Made by a program: the position numbers and the translations under genes. From positions 1-64,000 of the forward strand of contig JAHHHK010000038.1 of the NCBI GenBank assembly GCA_019359395.1: 64,000 bases of DNA. The letters are read 5' to 3'. The notes beneath the pieces are model-generated. The model was not told the DNA's origin and searched no databases. It saw nothing but the letters and a program-made list of their open reading frames with translations. This document shows, piece after piece, positions 47,911-57,787 of this stretch; within the stretch, counting starts at the first letter, position 1, and every line of letters begins with the position of its first letter. This DNA comes from Komarekiella atlantica HA4396-MV6 (GTDB lineage Bacteria > Cyanobacteriota > Cyanobacteriia > Cyanobacteriales > Nostocaceae).

Positions 47911-48903
47911 TTACCAATTCCACATGATTGGACTATCGTCAAAATGGTCTGTAACGATGCGTCCAATGGCATCAATTTCTGTCAGTTCAGCAGCAGAAAG
48001 TTTAACTTCAGCCGCTAGTGCGTTTGCTGCTGCTTGTTCGGGATAACGCGCCCCAGCGATGGCATTTGTTTGGGGTTGGGCAATTAACCACGCTAAAGCC
48101 AACTGTGCCAAGGTACAATTATGACGGTCAGCTATGGGACGCAGTTTTTCTAGAGCTTGTTGGGCACGTTCAAAGTTTTCGCCTTGAAATAGCTTATTTT
48201 TAGCACGGTTATCAGCTGGGTCAAATTTGTGACCTGAATTAAATTTCCCTGTCAGCAATCCCTGAGCTAAAGGCGAATAAGCCAGGATAGAAATATTGTT
48301 TTCTAGACAATAAGGCATTGCATCCTTTTCTATCTGTCTCCAAAACAAAGAATAGGGTGGTTGTAAACTATCAATACGTCCATACTTTGAAGCTTCTGCC
48401 AATTGAACGCGAGAAAAATTGGAAACACCAATTGCTCGAATTTTACCTTGCTCTTTGAGTGAAGTCAGAGCGCTCATAGTTTCTTCAATTGGTACTATTT
48501 GACTATTGAAAGCGCCAGAGGGCCAATGAATTTGGTAAAGGTCGATATAATCGGTTTTGAAGTTTGTTAGGGAACGCTCACAAGCTTCAATTACTTGATC
48601 ATGCTTTAGATGGTTAGCGAAAACTTTTGTAGCATATTCCACGCGATCGCGCACATCAGATAAAGCTTCGGCTACAATGCGCTCAGAATGCCCTTCACCA
48701 TAAACTTCAGCAGTATCAATTGTAGTGATCCCAGCCTCATAAGCTGCTCGGATAGTTTTAATTGAGTCAGCATCCTCAATTCCCACCCACATTTTTTTAC
48801 CAGCTTGCCAAGTTCCCATCAGAATGGGTGTGATTTGCACATCCGATTTACCTAGCGATCGCTTTTCCATGCTTAAATCTTGAGTTGATAATTCCTTCTT
48901 CAT
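47911..48903 (-). CDS. Aldo/keto reductase
   Basis: A 330-residue TIM-barrel oxidoreductase. The catalytic pattern is visible in DTAEVYGEGHSE (Asp and Tyr), VEYATKVF (Lys) and LYQIHWPSG (His). NADPH-dependent. Members of this branch reduce carbonyls in stress metabolism. The preferred substrate is unknown. Confidence 0.92.
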   Translation of the reverse strand: MKKELSTQDLSMEKRSLGKSDVQITPILMGTWQAGKKMWVGIEDADSIKTIRAAYEAGITTIDTAEVYGEGHSERIVAEALSDVRDRVEYATKVFANHLKHDQVIEACERSLTNFKTDYIDLYQIHWPSGAFNSQIVPIEETMSALTSLKEQGKIRAIGVSNFSRVQLAEASKYGRIDSLQPPYSLFWRQIEKDAMPYCLENNISILAYSPLAQGLLTGKFNSGHKFDPADNRAKNKLFQGENFERAQQALEKLRPIADRHNCTLAQLALAWLIAQPQTNAIAGARYPEQAAANALAAEVKLSAAELTEIDAIGRIVTDHFDDSPIMWNW

Positions 48904-48949
48904 CTTACGCAGCTGAAGTAGACAGCTGTAAATGAAGACACTACCTCAG

Positions 48950-49534
48950 CTATGGTTCTACAGTCACGGGTGTTCCTAAATCCACCTGATGGAATAATTC
49001 CTGAATATCCTGGTTGTACATCCGAATACAACCATGCGAGACAGCTTTGCCCACTGAGTCAGGATTAGGAGTACCATGAAAGCCAACCCAATTATTACCA
49101 TCTGTCCAAAATCCAATCCAGTAGTTACCAAGAGGATTTTCAGCGTGTCCTCCAGGTATGGCTTTTTCTGTAAAAGGATTTATCCAAGTAGGTTTTCTCA
49201 ACATATTAAGTACTTGGAAATTGCCTGTTGGAGTTTCCCAGCCTTGGCGTCCTACTGCTATTGGATAGCTTTTAATTTGGGCTTTTCCTCGATAGAGGGT
49301 TACTTGGCGATCGCTAAGACTAATCTTGAGATGAAGAGGTAAATTATTTGAATCATTAGCAACTAAATTTTTGGATGAAGTGTGAGAAGTAACTGATAGC
49401 TCAGAAGCTAATGGTGTCGCTGGATAAGAAGTTAATACAAATGTACAAGTTAAAATAACTAATTTGAATGATTGCTTTAACATTTGGATATGGCTGTATT
49501 TCAGTGGTAGAAACATTTTTGAGTTTCTCCTCAT
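48950..49534 (-). CDS. L,D-transpeptidase (YkuD domain)
   Basis: A 194-residue envelope enzyme with a hydrophobic signal segment (about 22-45). The YkuD domain spans about 65-194, and its motif SHGCIRMYN has the nucleophile C169, with H167 preceding it and H153 in the GFHGTPNP segment. It crosslinks peptidoglycan or attaches envelope proteins. It lies next to the aldo/keto reductase on the same strand, 46 bases upstream. Confidence 0.9.
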   Translation of the reverse strand: MRRNSKMFLPLKYSHIQMLKQSFKLVILTCTFVLTSYPATPLASELSVTSHTSSKNLVANDSNNLPLHLKISLSDRQVTLYRGKAQIKSYPIAVGRQGWETPTGNFQVLNMLRKPTWINPFTEKAIPGGHAENPLGNYWIGFWTDGNNWVGFHGTPNPDSVGKAVSHGCIRMYNQDIQELFHQVDLGTPVTVEP

Positions 49535-49807
49535 CGATATTTCCTGAGTTAAAAGCTAAAAGATTCTTACATGGATAAGCAATTTACTGTAAGCACAACT
49601 ATTACTCTAATTTTGAACACAATTGAAGTTTTAAACTTGCATGTAGGCATTTATCTTAAAATTTAACTTTGTTAATTTCTCATTTCGTCTGTCTAGAGTA
49701 TAGTTAATTTCAATAATTGGTAATTTTTAATACAGCTTTTTTTGATAAGTAGTTTATTTTTTAAACTACTTATACCGATTCAATTAATGATTGCAAAAAA
49801 TCCTATA

Positions 49808-49836
49808 GTAGAGATGTCGCAGTGCAACGCCTCTAC
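49808..49836. repeat. 29-bp dispersed palindrome, copy 3
   Basis: A slightly degenerate copy of the GTAGAGACGTTGCA family. It lies in the spacer (49535-50071), which is otherwise AT-rich without a gene. Confidence 0.7.
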
Positions 49837-50071
49837 TATCTGTCGCCTTCTTTTTACCAAATGGCATTACATATTTTTTATAATAAAATTGCTATAGTAT
49901 GAATTTAATCATTTTAGTTTTGATTAAATAATAGAGAAGTAGCAGAATTATTTATAGAGATAATTAAACTAAGGATATTGTTAATTTTCTATCATTAATT
50001 AGCAATAGTGTAGGCAATAGTCCACACACCAGATGTTAACCTATGATTAATACACTGCTAAGTGAATACCT

Positions 50072-50662
50072 ATGCAAGCAACCACTATCCACGCTCTCAA
50101 AGAATGGGCAGTTGCCATAAATGCTCTAGAAAGTGGCAAAACAATTATGTTGCTCCGTAAAGGTGGTATCCACGAACGGAGTGGACGTTTCCAAGTTGCT
50201 CATGAGCAGATTTTGCTTTACCCTACTTATGAACATCAACAAGCTTTCATGCTCAAAGCTGAGTATGCTAATCTTGTTTATCCAGTAACATCAGGTTGGC
50301 ATCCAGAAACAATTCGCATCGGCAGTTGGGCTGAAATTACTGATATTTTGCCAGTTAGTGACGAGTCTATTGTTGACGCCTTACTCCCTTTCCATATTTG
50401 GAATGAGCATTTTATTAGCGATCGCCTCAAATGGAAACCACGTCAACCTCTATATATTCTCCTCCTGCGGACTTACAAACTACCCCAAGAGCAAGAAATT
50501 CCTTATCGCTCTGAGTACGGTGGCTGCAAATCATGGATTGATTTGGAGCGATCGATTCAGATAGAAAATGCAAAACCTGTTTTGTCTGACTTTGCATACA
50601 CCCAGTTAGTAGAGACAATTCGCGGGATTGTCGGCGACAAGTTGTATGCTCCATCCCTCTAA
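50072..50662 (+). CDS. DUF1802 family protein
   Basis: A 196-residue conserved cyanobacterial protein (ALKEWAVAINALESGKTIMLLRKGG, quoted here as EWAVAINALESGKTIMLLRK; GGIHERSGRFQVAHEQILLY). It matches DUF1802, of unknown function, and is usually a stand-alone gene, as here. Confidence 0.85.
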   Translation: MQATTIHALKEWAVAINALESGKTIMLLRKGGIHERSGRFQVAHEQILLYPTYEHQQAFMLKAEYANLVYPVTSGWHPETIRIGSWAEITDILPVSDESIVDALLPFHIWNEHFISDRLKWKPRQPLYILLLRTYKLPQEQEIPYRSEYGGCKSWIDLERSIQIENAKPVLSDFAYTQLVETIRGIVGDKLYAPSL

Positions 50663-50667
50663 CGCCA

Positions 50668-50721
50668 AGTGCAGATTTTGGATTTGACGCAACTGCATAA
50701 GTAACTTCTAAAATCTGCACT
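50668..50721. repeat. 12-bp perfect inverted repeat after the DUF1802 gene
   Basis: AGTGCAGATTTT (50668-50679) pairs with AAAATCTGCACT (50710-50721). The 30-base loop makes it an unusual terminator. It may be a small repeat element. Confidence 0.55.
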
Positions 50722-51034
50722 AATGTAACCAGAACAACAAATAGTTTGATTGCAAACCTCAGCTTAAATAGTAGTTGTTGATACATACAATTGCAAAAAG
50801 CGCGGATAACATTGAAGGAATCTTAGCCTAGGTAAAAGGTAAAGGCTGTTTATCTTTGCGTCCTACTATCCACTACCCTTGCGGGGTTTAGATATTAAGT
50901 AATTATCCATAAGTAGATAGTGCTTAATTTACTAACCTAATACTTCAGGTAAAAAAAGTCCCCCACAAGGGTGAGGTTAAGCTTGACAAAAGTCTGCCAT
51001 TATGCTTTATCAGAGAAAAGCAAAGGAGTTTGCA

Positions 51035-51295
51035 ATGCATCGACAAATGTGCTGGTTATCTAAGTTTGGCAGCGATGGAGAGAAAATCTTGCATTTGCAG
51101 ATAGCACCCAATCAACCTTGGCGTCCCTACACAGCTTTTGGGCAATTTGCAGTACCAGATTATCAAATACCAGGCGGTTCTAAAGGCTGGGCAACTTACC
51201 AAAAACTTCTCAAAGCTGGCTGGACATTAGTACATAGCGCACGGGCAAATGAATTTGGCAGCAGCTTGGCAGAGTCAACAATCCAAAATCAGTAG
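51035..51295 (+). CDS. Hypothetical protein, 86 residues
   Basis: An upstream in-frame ATG at 51002 exists, but the ATG at 51035 follows AAGGAG (51023-51028) by 6 bases and is preferred. The product (MHRQMCWLSKFGSDGEKIL, WRPYTAFGQFAVPDYQIPGGSKGW) is soluble. It is conserved-looking but of unknown family. A palindromic repeat begins at its stop. Confidence 0.65.
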   Translation: MHRQMCWLSKFGSDGEKILHLQIAPNQPWRPYTAFGQFAVPDYQIPGGSKGWATYQKLLKAGWTLVHSARANEFGSSLAESTIQNQ

Positions 51296-51356
51296 AAACG
51301 CGATTAATCGCGTCTGTACAAGGGTCAAGAGTAGAAACGCGATTAATTGCGTCTGT
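51292..51356. repeat. Two tandem palindromic repeats (GTAGAAACGCGATTAAT type)
   Basis: Copies at 51292-51319 and 51331-51356, differing in a few bases. The first overlaps the end of the preceding gene. They resemble Nostoc dispersed repeats. Confidence 0.65.
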
Positions 51357-51397
51357 CATTAATTATTCTCTTCCCCTGCCCCTCTTTCCCACTTCCC

Positions 51398-53179
51398 TCA
51401 CCACCCTCTAGGGGAGCCTTCACCACGGGGATCGGCCGCTCCTTCTATTCCATCTGTTGTGACGGCGATCGCGTTAACATTACCCCAAGGAGTAGTTTCC
51501 TTGATATTGTGTCCTCGACGGCGTAAGTCTTGTAGAGTTAGAGCATCCAAACTCCAGGATTCTGAGCGCAACTCATCTGGAAGCCATTGATGATGTATGC
51601 GTGGAACAGAAATCGCCGCACCGACATCCATGTTGTATTCCAGCACATTCAGGATAACTTGCAAGACTTGGGTAATGATGGTGCTACCTCCAGGTGTACC
51701 CACTGCCATACGGAGGCGTCCATTTTCTGTGACAATTGTGGGAGTCATGCTAGATAAAGGAGTTTTGCGAGGTGCAATGCTGTTGGCATCGTTGCCAATC
51801 AAACCAAAAGCATTAGGTACTCCTGGTGCAGCCGCAAAATCATCCATCTCGTTGTTGAGCACAATCCCGGTTTTTGGTGTCACCACACCAGCACCAAATC
51901 CCAAGTTAATCGTGAAAGTCAAACTCACGGCATTACGTTGTTCGTCCACAACAGTAAGATGACTGGTTTGAGTGGATTCAGAAGATTTTGAATTGGGAAT
52001 TGTATTGAGTCCTGGCTTGATCTCGGTCGAGGGTCTAGCCAGTTTGATATTAATTTCTTGACGGCGTTTTTTGGCGTATGCTGGACTGAGCAGTTCTTGT
52101 ACAGGGACTTTAACAAAATCTGGATCGCCTAAATATTGCGAGCGATCGCTATAAGCAATTTTCATTGCTTCTACCATCAAATGTAAAGCATCGGGATGAT
52201 GCCAACCTAAAGATTTTAAATCAGTGTCACCAATAATATTTAATATCTGCAATAGGTGAATGCCTCCTGATGATGGTGGTGGCATTGAACAAATTTTAGC
52301 TTTACGGAAATTCCCACAAACGGGAGTCCGCCAAATTGGTTTATAGGCTTTGAGGTCTGCTAGAGTTATCAAACCACCGTTTTTGGCCATATCGGAAGCG
52401 ATCGCCTGAGCAATATTTCCGGTGTAAAAACTTTGGGGGTTCTGGGCAATTGTTGCTAATGTGCGTCCTAAGTCACGCTGCACCAGCTTTTCGCCTGGTT
52501 GATATAATTCGCCGTTACGAATGAAAATTTCCCGCGCCGCCGGATTGTCGAGAATTGCTTGCTTGCGGTTTTTGTACTCTGGGATCGAACGCCAAGTAAC
52601 TTGAGGACTTAAAACAAAGCCATCTTTAGCAAGAGCGATCGCAGGTTTTACTGCCTCTTGCCAAGACAGCTTACCATAGCGACGATGGACTTCATAAAGT
52701 CCCGCCACTGTTCCTGGTGTCGCTACTGCTAAATAACCATTCACGCTTGCATTCGGACGCACCTTACCTTGTGCATCCAAATACATATTTCTTGTGGCTT
52801 TGAGGGGTGCGCGTTCCCGGAAATCTAAGGCTTTCATTTCCCCAGTTTTCTCTGAATGCATCAACAAAAAGCCGCCGCCGCCGATTCCGGCTGAAAAAGG
52901 CTCAACTACAGAAATAGCAAAGGTTGTGGCTACCGCTGCATCAACTGCATTTCCACCCCTACGCAACATCGAAATTCCCGCTTCACTAGCTAAGGGATGA
53001 GCCGAAACCACCATTCCCTTTTTGGTGCGTAATGGTAAAGTCAAGCCTGCTGATGCAACTTGACTGTAGAGGATAAAGCTAAAAGAAAAAAAAGCAATCG
53101 CCACTTGCATGGAGTTGGTTAGGGCGATCGTAGATGGGTGTAAACGTTTAATTTGAGTGGATGTAAAATTGTTGGACAA
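51398..53179 (-). CDS. ggt: Gamma-glutamyltransferase
   Basis: A 593-residue Ntn-type hydrolase, exported (hydrophobic N-terminal segment about 24-44). It cleaves and transfers the gamma-glutamyl group of glutathione. The autocleavage nucleophile is T405 (STQTSHLTVVD). The large-subunit signatures GGNAVDAAVAT and SAGIGGGGFLLM and the small-subunit GTPGGSTIITQ segment are present. Monocistronic. Confidence 0.95.
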   Translation of the reverse strand: MSNNFTSTQIKRLHPSTIALTNSMQVAIAFFSFSFILYSQVASAGLTLPLRTKKGMVVSAHPLASEAGISMLRRGGNAVDAAVATTFAISVVEPFSAGIGGGGFLLMHSEKTGEMKALDFRERAPLKATRNMYLDAQGKVRPNASVNGYLAVATPGTVAGLYEVHRRYGKLSWQEAVKPAIALAKDGFVLSPQVTWRSIPEYKNRKQAILDNPAAREIFIRNGELYQPGEKLVQRDLGRTLATIAQNPQSFYTGNIAQAIASDMAKNGGLITLADLKAYKPIWRTPVCGNFRKAKICSMPPPSSGGIHLLQILNIIGDTDLKSLGWHHPDALHLMVEAMKIAYSDRSQYLGDPDFVKVPVQELLSPAYAKKRRQEINIKLARPSTEIKPGLNTIPNSKSSESTQTSHLTVVDEQRNAVSLTFTINLGFGAGVVTPKTGIVLNNEMDDFAAAPGVPNAFGLIGNDANSIAPRKTPLSSMTPTIVTENGRLRMAVGTPGGSTIITQVLQVILNVLEYNMDVGAAISVPRIHHQWLPDELRSESWSLDALTLQDLRRRGHNIKETTPWGNVNAIAVTTDGIEGAADPRGEGSPRGW

Positions 53180-53492
53180 GTCTAATTACCTTCAGCCAAA
53201 CTTAACTAACTTAAATTAAACAATTGACAGCACACTTATAATTACCGCTGTAACCTCCCAGTATGAAGACGCTGTGATATAACTTTTACATCTTTCAAAT
53301 CCAGAAGCTCTGTTATAATTTCAATGCCTCTTTTTTTGAGCATGTTTGTAAATACACCCAAAAATCTTATTGTTATATTTTATAGATAACAAGAAATATA
53401 GTTTCAATGTCAACTATCTCAAGGGTTTGGATCATATTTTTATATACTTATTGATTATTTTTAACTTAAATAACTAATTATTTCGCATATAT
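53180..53492. other. AT-rich region upstream of ggt
   Basis: No gene or clear motif was seen. It precedes a MITE-like element. Confidence 0.35.
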
Positions 53493-53808
53493 AGCGGTTC
53501 CCATTCAGATACATACAACATTACATCGTCAGGTATAGGGGCACGGCAGTACGCATTGGTGTCAACTTAACGTGAAATCCACATCCCGCAAGGAACTTCA
53601 GTTCCTTGCTCATAGCAAAAGTCATCTAAAGATTACTATAAAATCGCCCAAAATCCTGAGTCTACTTGAGTAGACTTTCGCTCATCCGCTAGAGAATTTA
53701 TTCTCTGGCGGATGAGGAGGCCAACAGGAAAGCTATTTTTAGCTAAAGTTAACACCAATGGGCACTGCCGTGCCACTACGGATATACCTCACGTAAACGA
53801 GAACCGCT
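53493..53808. mobile_element. MITE-like element of 316 bp with long imperfect inverted ends
   Basis: The outer ends are AGCGGTTC (53493-53500) and GAACCGCT (53801-53808). Arms of about 80 bases that include GGCACGGCAGT and CATTGGTGT continue in inverted orientation. The interior contains two palindromes (around 53660-53730). One arm has a separate relative near 95-127. No transposase is present. Confidence 0.6.
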
Positions 53809-53977
53809 GTATGAGTCCTGAAGAACCATAATTTTCAGCTACTATCTGGTGCTCAAGCACAACAGTATGCCAAACAACTAATTTTTGGTTGGCAGAGAAA
53901 ATTTAATTATAAAAATCAGTTCTAAGCTGCTTTTTATTTATTCTACATAATTAGCAAAGAGAAAGTTAACAGGTAGT

Positions 53978-54352
53978 TTAATCAATTAACCACTGTGATA
54001 ACAAATAAACCATAAATGCAATCCACAAAAAACTAAATAACATCATCAATGTGACTATTATCAGGATAAAACGTAGCAATTTATTATTTTGGTTATACAC
54101 GCCTTGTTGCCAACTAAAGAGCGTGATATTTGTAGAAAGTGAAAATGCTAATACATTAACTCCTGATAACCAATGCCCTTCTGTGACACCTTTCATCCAA
54201 GGTATTAATGAACCTCCATTTGCACTATTGGGTTGAAAAGTCGGATCTCTCAATGGTGAAACTTGGTACACAAAAATACCACTAGCTACTGTTAAAAATA
54301 GCAAGAACACTAAAGTAAAAATTAACAAACGTCGAAGAGGTTGAAAAATCAT
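53978..54352 (-). CDS. Small membrane protein of unknown function
   Basis: A 124-residue protein with two or more strongly hydrophobic segments, an N-terminal one (LLIFTLVFLLFLTVASGIFV, about 8-28) and a C-terminal one (about 93-118). No family was recognised. It lies alone on the minus strand. Confidence 0.55.
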   Translation of the reverse strand: MIFQPLRRLLIFTLVFLLFLTVASGIFVYQVSPLRDPTFQPNSANGGSLIPWMKGVTEGHWLSGVNVLAFSLSTNITLFSWQQGVYNQNNKLLRFILIIVTLMMLFSFLWIAFMVYLLSQWLID

Positions 54353-54878
54353 TTTCCGTATCGTCTACTCAATTTAGTCATGTTTACTTACTTGGAGCCA
54401 AACTTGTTCCTCGAATTTTGTCTGAGGTCAGGGTTTTGATAAAAAATATATCCCTCTTCTAAGAAACCAGATTTTCTGAGGGCTGAGGAATCAACTCAAA
54501 ACCAAAAGCCTGGGCTTTTTTTGTGGAGATGATTAACCACATCAACCGCTTTTGTCACTCTCCGAAAACTTTTGCCATTTCTGAAATATAGAGCTTTTGT
54601 ATAAGAAACGATGGCTCCACCCGCCGCAGGCATCGCAAAATTTTTTCCTAATAACAAATACAATAATCAATTTTTGTGATAGGTTAGCTTATAGTGGACT
54701 GATATAGCTTTATCAACTTTAACAATGCATATCCATCTCAGAAGTTGTGAACAGAATTTGATGCTTCTTTCATTATTAGTTTACCTAGATTGATTTATAT
54801 ATAAACACATAAAAATTGTAGAGTTGCATTGCAAAAATTGTAGAGTAGAGACGTTGCAATACAACGTCTCTACAAAGA
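54353..54878. other. Spacer with a palindromic repeat
   Basis: AT-rich, without a gene. The 29-bp palindrome copy 4 lies at 54845-54873, next to the end of the following gene. The stretch near 54706-54760 resembles that near 57665-57720, part of the duplicated unit. Confidence 0.5.
54845..54873. repeat. 29-bp dispersed palindrome, copy 4
   Basis: Same family as 201-229. It lies just past the stop of the first large repeat-protein gene. Confidence 0.75.
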
Positions 54879-57383
54879 TTAAACAATTGACAGCGCACCT
54901 AAATTACCACCCAAAGACGTTTCTACATTACTACTCCAATAAGTAATCTCAATGATGGCATCAGTGGTGGCATTAAACCCATTTGTCGAATCGTTAAGAG
55001 CTAAAAAAGTTCGCTGATTATCACCTGTACCAACGCCAAATATTGCCGCTTTATTGGCAGCAAAAGTAGTTGTGTTTAATAAACTTTGAATTTTAGCCTC
55101 AGTCAAAGTGTTAATCTGGCCAAATTGGACAATATTAGCAGCATCCACGGCTAATGGTGCATCGATAGTATCCACACCAATTTTGAAGTCTTTAATCACA
55201 TCAAAATTAGACAGTAACGAATCACTCAACGACTCAAACACAAATTTATCACGCCCCTTACCGCCAATTAGGATATCTGCGCCACCAGCACCAATGAGTG
55301 TATCATTACCGCTGTCACCCGATAGTTTATCATTGCCGTCAAATCCTGAGAGTTGATCATTTCCGTTACCACCATAAAGTAGGTCATTGCCATCAAATCC
55401 CACCACATCATCATTACCATTACCACCAGAGATATAGTCATCTCCCGCTAATCCCAAAAGTTCATCATTCCCGTCGCCACTATAAATTTGGTCACTGCCA
55501 GCATCACCAATCAGCTCATCATTATCGCTGCCACCTTTAAGGAACAAACCCTCTACTGGATTATCACTATCAATAATCTTTGATACGACTTGACTAATGC
55601 GAGTATCTAGCAAGTAGTAGCGCTCAACAATATTGCTGACTACAACTGTATCGTAGATATAGCTAGCAATAGTATCAGTGATGCCATCATTATTGTTATC
55701 AATCTTCTCAGATATCAGCTTGCCATCAGCATCGTAGTTATAGGTAGTAAGTGTGTCGATGATGCCGTCGTTTCCATTATCAAAATTCTTGGTTGTCAAC
55801 TTGCCGTCAGCATCATAGCTGTAAATGGTGAGTGCGTCAGTGAAACCATCATTGTTATTATCAATCTCCTCAGATATCAGCTTGCCGTCAGCATCGTAAT
55901 TATAGGTAGTGAGTGCGTCGATGATGCCATTATTGCCATTATCAAAATTCTTGGTTGTCAACTTGCCATCAGCATCATAGCTGTAAGTGGTGAGTGCGTC
56001 AGTAATACCATCATTGTTATTATCAGTCTGCTCAGATATCAGTCTGCCGTTGATACCATAGCTGTAAGTGGTGACTGAATCAGTAATGCCATCGCTATTG
56101 TTGTCATCTTTTTTGCTTGTACGACCAAAGGTAGTCGTTATATTAGGCACACCGTTAACACCGCTCAAGGATGCTAAGTTACCGTATGTATCATAGGTAT
56201 AGCTGGCGCTACTGACAATAGTGCCGTCGCCATCCAAGTCATAGCCGACTGATGTTAACTGACCGTAAGCATTGTAAGTAAAAGTGTTGACGATATAGTC
56301 AGCTTTGCCGTCGCCATTGTTATCAGAGCCTACCGATGTTTGGTTGCCGTTAGTATCGTAAGTATAGATAGTAGTAAAGTCAACTTTACTGTCGCCATTG
56401 TAGTCAGAGCTTACCGATGTCTGGTTGCCGTTAGCATCGTAGGTATATGTATTGACTTGCTCAAGCTTGCCGTCGCCATTGCTGTCTTCGCTATAGAATA
56501 TCTGGTTGCCATTGGTATCGTAGGCATAAATCTTGACTTGTTCAGGCTTGCTGTCACCATTGTTGTATTGCTTCTCAGATGTGCGATTGCCGTCGGCATC
56601 ATAAGTATAAGTAGTGACGTTGACTTGATAAGGAATACCGTCGGCATCGTAGTATTTAGTACTTTTGGAGGTTTGATTGCCGTCGGCATCGTAAGTATAG
56701 ATTGTGATATCATCACCTCTGCCATCCTCATAATCATTGGTTTCGGATGTCAGATTGCCGTTAATATCGTAAGTATAAGTGGTATTTTGCTCAAATTTGC
56801 TACCGTCTTTATAAAGATTACTTGTACGAGCGGATGTTAGTCTACCGTTGGCATCGTAAGCATAGGTGTTAGCATAATCAACTGTGTCGTTGCCACCGAG
56901 CCTGGATATTAATTTGCTTTTAGCATTGTAGGTATCGGTGTAGAATAAATCATCAGCTACACCGTCGCCATCGTTGTCTATACTTTCGGATGTGCGATTA
57001 CCATTGGCATCATAGGTATAAATAGTAGTACTATTACCAATTGTTACGGTTGTGCGATTGCCGTCAGCATCATAGGTATAAGTGACAAATTCAGGCGTAC
57101 TGTTGCGATCATAGACAGATGTCAGGTTGCCGTTGGCATCGTAAGTAACAGTATAAAATACTTCATTAGCTATATCGTCGTTATCTTCGCCATAGTTATA
57201 ACTCCCAGATATACGATTACCTTTGGTATCGTAGGTATAATAAGTTAAGATAGCGTCCTCAAGGCTACTAAATATGACGTTGTAGGTGATGACCGAGTCT
57301 GCTATCCCATCACCATTATTGTCAATGCTTTCGGATATGAGAGTACCGTCAGCATTGTAAGTATAAGTTGTAGTTAATGCCAT
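54879..57383 (-). CDS. YD-repeat and RTX protein with bluetail-like C-terminus, paralog A
   Basis: A giant repetitive protein of 834 residues. Residues 1 to about 600 are YD-like units (TYTYDANGN) alternating with acidic loops such as DNNGDGIADS, which look like calcium sites. At least ten such loops were counted. About 617-725 is an RTX region of GGxGNDxL nonapeptides. The last 110 residues (DVIKDFKIGVDTIDAPLAV to GALSIV) look like the bluetail domain of cyanobacterial surface proteins. No N-terminal signal, so type I-like export through the C-terminus is inferred. The product is almost certainly surface-exposed. Confidence 0.85.
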   Translation of the reverse strand: MALTTTYTYNADGTLISESIDNNGDGIADSVITYNVIFSSLEDAILTYYTYDTKGNRISGSYNYGEDNDDIANEVFYTVTYDANGNLTSVYDRNSTPEFVTYTYDADGNRTTVTIGNSTTIYTYDANGNRTSESIDNDGDGVADDLFYTDTYNAKSKLISRLGGNDTVDYANTYAYDANGRLTSARTSNLYKDGSKFEQNTTYTYDINGNLTSETNDYEDGRGDDITIYTYDADGNQTSKSTKYYDADGIPYQVNVTTYTYDADGNRTSEKQYNNGDSKPEQVKIYAYDTNGNQIFYSEDSNGDGKLEQVNTYTYDANGNQTSVSSDYNGDSKVDFTTIYTYDTNGNQTSVGSDNNGDGKADYIVNTFTYNAYGQLTSVGYDLDGDGTIVSSASYTYDTYGNLASLSGVNGVPNITTTFGRTSKKDDNNSDGITDSVTTYSYGINGRLISEQTDNNNDGITDALTTYSYDADGKLTTKNFDNGNNGIIDALTTYNYDADGKLISEEIDNNNDGFTDALTIYSYDADGKLTTKNFDNGNDGIIDTLTTYNYDADGKLISEKIDNNNDGITDTIASYIYDTVVVSNIVERYYLLDTRISQVVSKIIDSDNPVEGLFLKGGSDNDELIGDAGSDQIYSGDGNDELLGLAGDDYISGGNGNDDVVGFDGNDLLYGGNGNDQLSGFDGNDKLSGDSGNDTLIGAGGADILIGGKGRDKFVFESLSDSLLSNFDVIKDFKIGVDTIDAPLAVDAANIVQFGQINTLTEAKIQSLLNTTTFAANKAAIFGVGTGDNQRTFLALNDSTNGFNATTDAIIEITYWSSNVETSLGGNLGALSIV

Positions 57384-57787
57384 TACTTGTATTAAGTTTA
57401 CTAGAGATAATTATTGATTGTAGCCAGTACTAAATTACTCTATTTACAAATTAATAAATAGCAATAAATTGAGCCGTTGATGTGAGCAAAGATAGTAAAA
57501 CTATCGGGGAAAAAATTTTGCTTAACTACATCTATCTTGATAAATATACTTTTTAGTTAAAGATAAAAATAGATTTATTATTAGTAGTAGATGTAAAAAA
57601 TATGGTACTATATATTTTGACACCGGATATAAAATCGAGAAGTGATCGCTTCTTTACTCAACTTCTATAAAGCGATTTATCAACTCTAACAATGCATATC
57701 CGTCTTAAAAATTTCAAACAGAATATAAAAATAGTAGAGACATTGCAATGCAACGTCTCTACTACATCAAATTTCCACCAACTCAAA
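57384..57787. other. Spacer between the paralogs, part of a duplicated unit
   Basis: Carries the 29-bp palindrome copy 5 (57734-57762). The block TTTATCAACTCTAACAATGC near 57670 has a close relative near 54715, so the spacer duplicated with the gene. Confidence 0.6.
57734..57762. repeat. 29-bp dispersed palindrome, copy 5
   Basis: Same family as 201-229. It lies near the stop of the second large repeat-protein gene. Confidence 0.75.

Noticed and set aside
56340-56840. A 166-residue plus-strand open frame over the first large repeat protein
   Set aside because: It is the complement of the repetitive YD region, so its repetitiveness and length come from the real minus-strand gene.
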